This document shows, one piece after another, positions 57,750 to 64,000 of a DNA stretch of 64,000 nucleotides. The translations under genes and the position numbers were made by a program. Each line of letters opens with the position of its first letter. Position 1 is the first letter of the stretch. This DNA comes from Thozetella sp. PMI_491 (taxonomy: Eukaryota > Ascomycota > Sordariomycetes > Chaetosphaeriales > Chaetosphaeriaceae). Where the stretch lies: the NCBI GenBank assembly GCA_021432635.1, contig MU270083.1, positions 66,114 through 130,113 on the forward strand, written 5' to 3'. The notes under the pieces are model-generated. The model was not told the origin of the DNA, ran no database searches, and saw only the letters and a program-made list of their open reading frames with translations.

Positions 57750-60260
57750 ATGCCTCTAACATCTTAATAGAAGTTATTGTGTACGGATGCGTTTGGCCCA
57801 AGACGCGCTGCCCCGCCAGGACACAGCTACTCATCAACGCCAAAGCTTCAGTATAGCGGCCGAGGCTCTTCTATATAAAAGCAAGGTTGTTTATGTTTGT
57901 CAGTATTGACAGATGGTCCGCCCCAAGCTTAGCCTTACGAGTCTCCATCACCTCCACCTCCAGCCTCTTGGCCTCGTCCCACCAGCCCTGGTTCTAAAGC
58001 GTCGACACTAGGTTAGCCATACTTGTCAGCGTGTTGGGATGGTCTGCCCCAAGCTTGGCCTTGCTCGTCTCTATCACCTCCACCTCCAGCCTCTCAGCCT
58101 CGTCCCACCAGCCCTGGTTCCTGTATGTCAACGCTAGGTTGGCCATGCTCGTCAGCATCAACAGATGGTCCGCCCCGAGCTTAGCCTTGCGAGTCTCTAT
58201 CACCTCCACCTCCAGCCTCTCGGCCTCGTCCCACCGGCCCTGGTTGCTATATATTGACACTAGGTTAGCCATGCTTGTCAGCGTGCCGGGATGGTCCGCT
58301 CCAAGCTTAGCCTTGCTTGTCTCTATCACCTCTACCTCCAGCCTCTCAGCCTCGTCCCACCGGCCCTAGTTGCTGTATGTTAACGCTAGGTTAGCCATGC
58401 TTATCAGTGTCAAGGGATAGTCTGCCCTAAGCTTAGCCTTGCGAGTCTCTATCACCTCTACCTCTAGCCTCTTAGCCTCGTCCCACCAGCCCTGGTTCTA
58501 AAGTGTTAATACTAGGTTAGCTATGCTTATCAGCGTTAAGGGATAGTCTGCCCCGAGCTTAGCCTTGCTCGTCTCTATCACCTCTACAAACAGCCTCTTA
58601 GCCTCGTCCCACCAGCCCTAGTTCTAAAGTATTAACACTAGATTAGCTATACTTGTCAGTATATCGAGATAGTCTGCCCTAAGCTTAGCCTTACAAGTCT
58701 CTATCACCTATACTTCTAACTTCTCAGCTTTTATTCATTAGCCTTAGTCCCTAGTTACTTTAGTAAACAGTAATATACTTATAAGAGTAGCTAGATTCTC
58801 TTGTCTAAACCACTTCTCCTAAGCCCTCTAAGATACTTCTAATATCTACTCTATAATATTATATCTTCCTTACAAATATATATACTATCCCCTTTTATAT
58901 ATTAGTCTAGCCCAGTCTTTCTAGCCCTTCTTCTTTAATTAATATTCAAGCACTCTCTAGACATATATAAAAAGGGGGAGGTATATTAACCAATTCTTAT
59001 AGTCCCCTATAGGAAATAATACTGTTATTTACTTGATATACTACTACTTAAACGTCTTTTACTCTTTAATTCTTACTAATTACTGCCTTATTAACAACTA
59101 TACTAGTCTATATATCTTAAATTTATTGCCCTACTTATTTATAATAATAAGATAATAGTCTTACAATATTACTATATTATTCTTAAAGCTATAGTCATTA
59201 TCTTCTAAAATAATACTAGATTTACTACTATACTTATCATCTATATTACTATTACTCTCTAATCTTATATTATTAATATCTAGCCCTTAATTAGTTGCCT
59301 AGACTATATCCTTAGTAGTTTTACCAGCTTTTAAGACCTACTCTAGAATTCCTTATTGATTAAAAAAGCTTATAAGTATAAGTAGATCTACTGCTAACTA
59401 TTACTTAGTCTTAATATAATTAAATAAAATCTACCACATTATAAAGACTGTGTTTAATACCCTATTATCCCACTATAAGTCCCTTGTATTATATCTTAAA
59501 AGTCTAGTTCTCCTATACTTACTCTTTTAAAACTCTTTAAGATATTTGTTAAGAGAGCTTTATAGTGCTTTAGTATATATATAAGCAACTGCTTGGCTGA
59601 TTATTAGCAGGATAAGGTTAAACGCCTATATAAGATCCCTTACTACTATACTGTCCTAGTCTAAAAGAGATCCTAGTTTCTTCTTTAAAAGAGTAAGCGC
59701 TTCTCCCTCTAATATTAAACCTACCTTAATCAAATTTTTATAATTTCTTATTAGCTTATCTACTAGGTGTTTATTATATATTATAACAATAATAAATCTA
59801 TTCTAACTTTATAAGAGATATACTATAAGTAGCTATTCATTACATTTACCTTTAGTTACACTAAAAAAGATATTACTCTTATCTGTACTGTCTAGCACTA
59901 TAAACTATTTACTATTTTACTTGTTAGATAACTAGTTATACACTAAAAGTAATATATTAGCTTTTGGCTGGTTCTAACCAGCTAGCTTAATAGTATTAGT
60001 AATTGTTTAAAAGCTTTTTTTTACATATATATATGTCCCAGTATACACCTAAAACACTTATAGACTAGTAGCTACTACACTAGTTTAATATATATACTTA
60101 ATAACAAGCTATAACTTGCTAACACTATTTAAACCTATAAGGGCTGCTTAGTAAAATACCTATAAGTATCTTTATTTAATCTATTTAAAAAGGTCTCCTT
60201 AGTTAATAAAATCAGAGTTATAACAAAAGGGAATCAATAAAAACAGCTGCAGCAGGGACT
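57750..60260 (-). pseudogene. RIP-degraded NB-ARC/TPR (NLR-like) gene
   Basis: Read on the minus strand, family landmarks appear in the right order despite many TAA/TAG codons. A DFIN..GDLF block preceding the nucleotide-binding domain is at about 60,202-60,233. The P-loop position, GLNSVSKL in place of a usual GLGGVGKS, is at about 60,117-60,140. The Walker B position (IVLDSTDKSNIFF) is at about 59,870-59,905. The NB-ARC helical part (EALTLLKKKLG, QAVAYIY) is at 59.5-59.75 kb, and the junction WLIYLP..VLEY at about 58.98 kb. TPR units run from there to the C-terminus (SLGRYTEALALMSSCVLAG, about 57.8 kb). Most changes look like CpA to TpA, which fits RIP. Such NLRs act in fungal self/non-self recognition and cell death. 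The N-terminal effector domain, expected right of 60.26 kb, is not recognisable. Three TPR units (57994-58329) remain open. Not functional as it stands. Confidence 0.82.
57905..58745 (-). repeat. 126-bp TPR repeat array
   Basis: The motif (A/G)AGCTTRGCCTT recurs at 57925, 58051, 58177, 58303, 58429, 58555 and 58681, exactly 126 bp apart, seven times. Each unit encodes a 42-residue kinesin-light-chain-type TPR (WDEAERLEVEVIE, KLGADHP, LTSMANLV). Units at the left are nearly intact and similar to each other; those to the right are increasingly TA-rich. Confidence 0.93.
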
Positions 60261-63200
60261 CCACTCCTTCTAAAAGTATTAGCACAGCTCCGCTCAAGAG
60301 TATTACAGTAAACCTTACCTAATAGGAAATAGTTGATCAGCCTATAGTTTAACCCTATTTATACACCCTAGTTATAGTGTCTAAAAGAAACGTCTTATAT
60401 CTTAGAATTAGTATTAATAACTGCCACAGCAGGATTATAATAGGCATAGATTTATCACGGGAAGCTATAAAGAGGGTAATAAGGCTTTAAGGCTAAAGAC
60501 TATACATAATACAGTGAAAAAAGCCTTCTCGCCATAAAAAAGGCGCCTAATTAACTAAATACAGTTAAAACCCACCAATAATAGCATCGTCACAACCTTA
60601 CTCTAACCGTGATCCCTCCTTTCACACTTATTTCTCCCAGTCCACTATACCTTCTAAATAACTGGCTAGTTGTAATAACTTCTAGGTTACAATTATATAC
60701 GCCTTGCCTACTAAGTACAACACTGTCACACTTATCTTCGACAAGTTTTAGGACGACAAGGGGGACAGCTATAGAAGAGCAGCAGGAGATAACAACCAGT
60801 ACACCACAGGCTGCATTAAGAAGCATAATATTATCCTCACTCTCTTGCCTTATATAGGCAAAGTTAATACTATAGGGGCTACTACAAGCATATACTCAAG
60901 CTATAACGCCTTTAAACTAACTCTCCTTATCAATATCTACAGCATTATCCCCCTCACCCCAGACAGTAAGATCTTACTAAGAGATATAATCATCAGCAAG
61001 TCTGTCATACAATATAACTTTAGGCACTAATATCTAAATCACTTTCAGAGGAAAGATACAGTAAAAGACAAACCCAGCCGGCTAAACAAAGATATCTATA
61101 GTCTCCTAGTTTCCTTTAAAACCAACTATGTCATTAAACTTCTAGAGCAGCAAGCAGCAAAATTCTTATAAGAACTTTAAGCTAAAGCTGCCGAGCAAAG
61201 AAGGCCTACTAAGGATAAGTATAAATATCCTAGCACGGCATAAGACGTGCTATTTAGGCTAGACTATCGCCATAAGCACCACGCCTTGCCTGCCTATATC
61301 TACTACAACTACAACAATAATACCAATCCCATTTATAACATAGTCCTTAGCCTTAGGTACAATAATATTAGATATAAGGGCAATTCTATTAATATATAAC
61401 CCACTATTAAATATAGATCCCAAAATATATATTATAAAACACACGGGCCACATACCTCTAGGGCAGGCAAGAAAGCCCTATACTTATAAAAGATCCACAC
61501 AAGTAAAAACAACCACACGCCTTAAAGCATCCACAATTCCACACAACGGCCACCTCCCATACAAAACAACCATACCATATAAAAACGCCTAAAACAGACT
61601 AAAATATACGCTAAGCCCTTTTAATATATATCCACTAGTAAGGGTATAAAACGCATAAGAAGATGAAGCGTTTTAAATACAAGCGAGCGTTTTATAAGCT
61701 AGTCTTTATAAGTATACTAATATAGTAAAAAATGGGCCATCTTAATATAGTAATTAGTGGGGCTATGTGGTCTATATATACATAGCTTTACTCCCTGATT
61801 TAAATCTTAGATCTTTATCCTTACACACACACACTCAAATACACTTACACTTCCACCCTAAAAGATCCACTGGCCAGACCCACTTTTCATATGCATTCCA
61901 CTGCTTACGTCATCAAAATTAATTACTCATCATACCTTTTAACAAATTCTATGCCAAGAGGTTAGCTGGACAAGAAGCAACTATAGGAGGAAAAGGAAAA
62001 GATTATAGCGCAAAACCCTTACATACATCTTAGCACAGTTGCATCAGGGGACACGATAATAAAGTCAGCCAGACACTGGAATAGGATCGCCAAGCAAGAG
62101 GGTATCATAGCTTTCAGGATAGAAGGTGCTAGCGTCTAGGAAGAGGTGCCCTACATCATAGTCAAGGGAGTATACAACTATACAGACAGCTATAAACACA
62201 AAGGATAGCAGAATTTTATAGCAGCAACAGCTGCCTCTATTATAAAGGCTATCTTAAAGCGCTACATCTAGACAGATAATATCTGGGACAGTATAAATCC
62301 TATGTTAAGTCTATATAATAAGTTAATAGAGACAGCATCAAATAAAAGCGCCTAAGTTTACAATACTGTCAGAGTTGGGTTTAGAGATTATAACAGGGGC
62401 TTACAAACTGGAATCAACTATAGAACGGTTAACTTTTATAGGCGAGACTAGATGGTTAGCTTGTTTATCTTATCGATAATAGGTTTGCCAGTTGAGACAG
62501 AGACTAAAAGTGTTGCGATAAAAGAGCTGTTATATTATTAGGGTAGATCGTATAAGGGCTACCCTTCTAGTCCTTAGTACTTAAGAGAGTAGGTGGATTT
62601 ATATTTATGTGATGATTTAAACCTAAGGCTATAGAATGTTATAAGAGAAAAATAGAATCTAAATAGGTGTCTTTTATAGCTTATTAGTTACATAGTATAA
62701 ACCTATAAGAAACAGCTAGACAGTGTCTTACTATCCCTCAACTATTATAACTAAAAGAAAGGCTATAAACAACTATCTGGTTAATAATACCAGCGATTCT
62801 TTTAATTATAATGTTTTAACCTCTAATAATAAGGAGTCCCAACATACTTTCCAAGGCCTAAGGAGCTAGCTAAAGCCTAAGGAGAGTACCTTAACATTTA
62901 TACTATTTACTAACTAGAGCTAGAATAGTTATATATAGATAAGCCAATAATACACTACAACATAAAGTAAAAGTTTTTATTAAGAACAGGAACTAGACAG
63001 GCGAATTAGAATTAGATATTATTATATTACTATAAAAGTTCTAGAAGCACGTCTTATAACAGAAAATAACTAATATATATGTGAATAAGCCCTGAAAAGC
63101 AGAAAAAATAAAACTTATCCTCTCTATAACTAATTATAAGACAAGAAAAATAATAAAAGAATACCTAGAACTAGGGGTTGACTGGCAATTTATTATAAAC

Positions 63201-64000
63201 TAGTTTTAAGAGTGGAGCAAGTTTCTAAATAATAGCAAAGAGATAACTATTACAATTATATTCTACTATAAGTGTGTAGATATTAATAAGTCTAGGAGAG
63301 GTGGTGTAACAGCTAATCAAGAAGTAGAACTAAAAGTTAGAACGGCTAGTTTAGGCTGGTAAGCTTATATTAGATAGGTATATGCTTTTATACACTACCC
63401 TAGGCAACTATAGTGTATAAAAGCAGACTACTACTAGGTATACTAAGGGAAATACTTTTCCCTCTAGCTATATTATATTAGGATGCTTATTAATTATCTA
63501 TAAGTAGGAAAGAGTCTTAATAAATATAAGGATATCCTAGATAACTTTTATTACTTAGTGATAGATAATAAATATTAGTGAGAAGAAAGGGAAAAAAGGA
63601 GCAAGAGAAGCAGTAACAGCATAAAAGGAAGTGACAAGACTTAGATAGCTCCTTAGCTAGTATACCGCTTATTTTCTGCTATTATTACCTATCTAAAGCC
63701 TTTAATACTATAGCTAGTATGCCTTTAACTCTTAGAATAGTTTTCCCAACCTCTCCCCTTTTAGAAATTAATCTACTAAAGGAGGATATAGTTAAAGCAT
63801 ATTATATATAGTAGTGATTCTAGGTATGTATTAAAGAATAAAAAGAGTCTTATAGCTTTGACTAAGAATTTAACCCTAGCAAATTGCCTTGATGTTAACA
63901 TGCTTGCTAGTAACTAAGAGAGGATATATCGATTTTATATAAGGCATAGGATACCAAAGGGTATAGCATAGCATTATATTTATAATATTAGGTTCTTCTT
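60261..64000. other. AT-rich, RIP-like degraded DNA, unidentified
   Basis: Extreme TA content with no intact gene. Two stretches on the plus strand keep coding-like composition between stops: about 60.6-61.4 kb and about 61.87-63.1 kb. I could not assign either to a family. They may be remnants of the NLR's neighbours or of a mobile element; no terminal repeats, reverse transcriptase or transposase motif could be seen. The longest open frames (60609-60857, +; 60590-60826, -) are short. The block continues past the window edge. Confidence 0.55.

Noticed and set aside
60261-64000. A retroelement or other virus-like element in the AT-rich block
   Set aside because: No terminal repeats or recognisable polymerase, integrase or capsid motif could be read, so the element type is not claimed.

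Overview
The window is nuclear DNA of a filamentous ascomycete (Pezizomycotina). A Sordariomycete, probably in or near Sordariales, fits best. Evidence: short spliceosomal introns (61-134 nt) with GT..AG ends and CTRAC-type branch sites; typical fungal families (RTA1-like, CFEM-like GPI protein, XIV-type annexin, Zn2Cys6 factor, T5orf172 protein, GPI2, Vms1); GC-rich gene-bearing DNA; and an abrupt change at about 57.3 kb into AT-rich, TpA-rich DNA full of stops, the look of repeat-induced point mutation (RIP). I did not identify the species.

Layout. 0-6.2 kb: the 3' end of an RTA1-like membrane protein (+), a fungal-specific transcription-factor-domain protein without a zinc cluster (-), and GPI2/PIG-C (-). 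10.1-10.8 kb: an orphan secreted or type I membrane protein behind a long pyrimidine-rich leader. 14.6-18.6 kb: an annexin with a long charged N-terminal extension, followed on the same strand by a small eight-cysteine secreted protein. 18.6-31.6 kb: 13 kb of GC-rich DNA with no gene I can support. 31.6-32.8 kb: a three-exon Zn2Cys6 regulator (-). 39.3-41.3 kb: a two-exon T5orf172 protein with a membrane segment and an acidic tail. 44.3-46.0 kb: a GPI-anchored CFEM-like wall protein (-) with a TATA box. 52.4-54.4 kb: Vms1, the ribosome quality-control peptidyl-tRNA cleaving factor (-). 55.2-56.8 kb: an orphan protein with cysteine-rich ends (-). 57.75-60.26 kb: a RIP-degraded NB-ARC/TPR (NLR-like) gene (-) with a 126-bp repeat array. 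60.3-64 kb: unidentified AT-rich degraded DNA.

The genes do not form a biosynthetic cluster or operon-like unit. GPI2 (first step of GPI-anchor synthesis) and the GPI-anchored CFEM-like protein are linked by pathway only. Ten complete or nearly complete genes plus one partial gene and one pseudogene in 64 kb is sparse. The intergenic DNA carries many long homopolymer G/C tracts, including one of 30 G. All gene models with introns were built by reading splice sites and family sequence by eye; none is supported here by RNA data.
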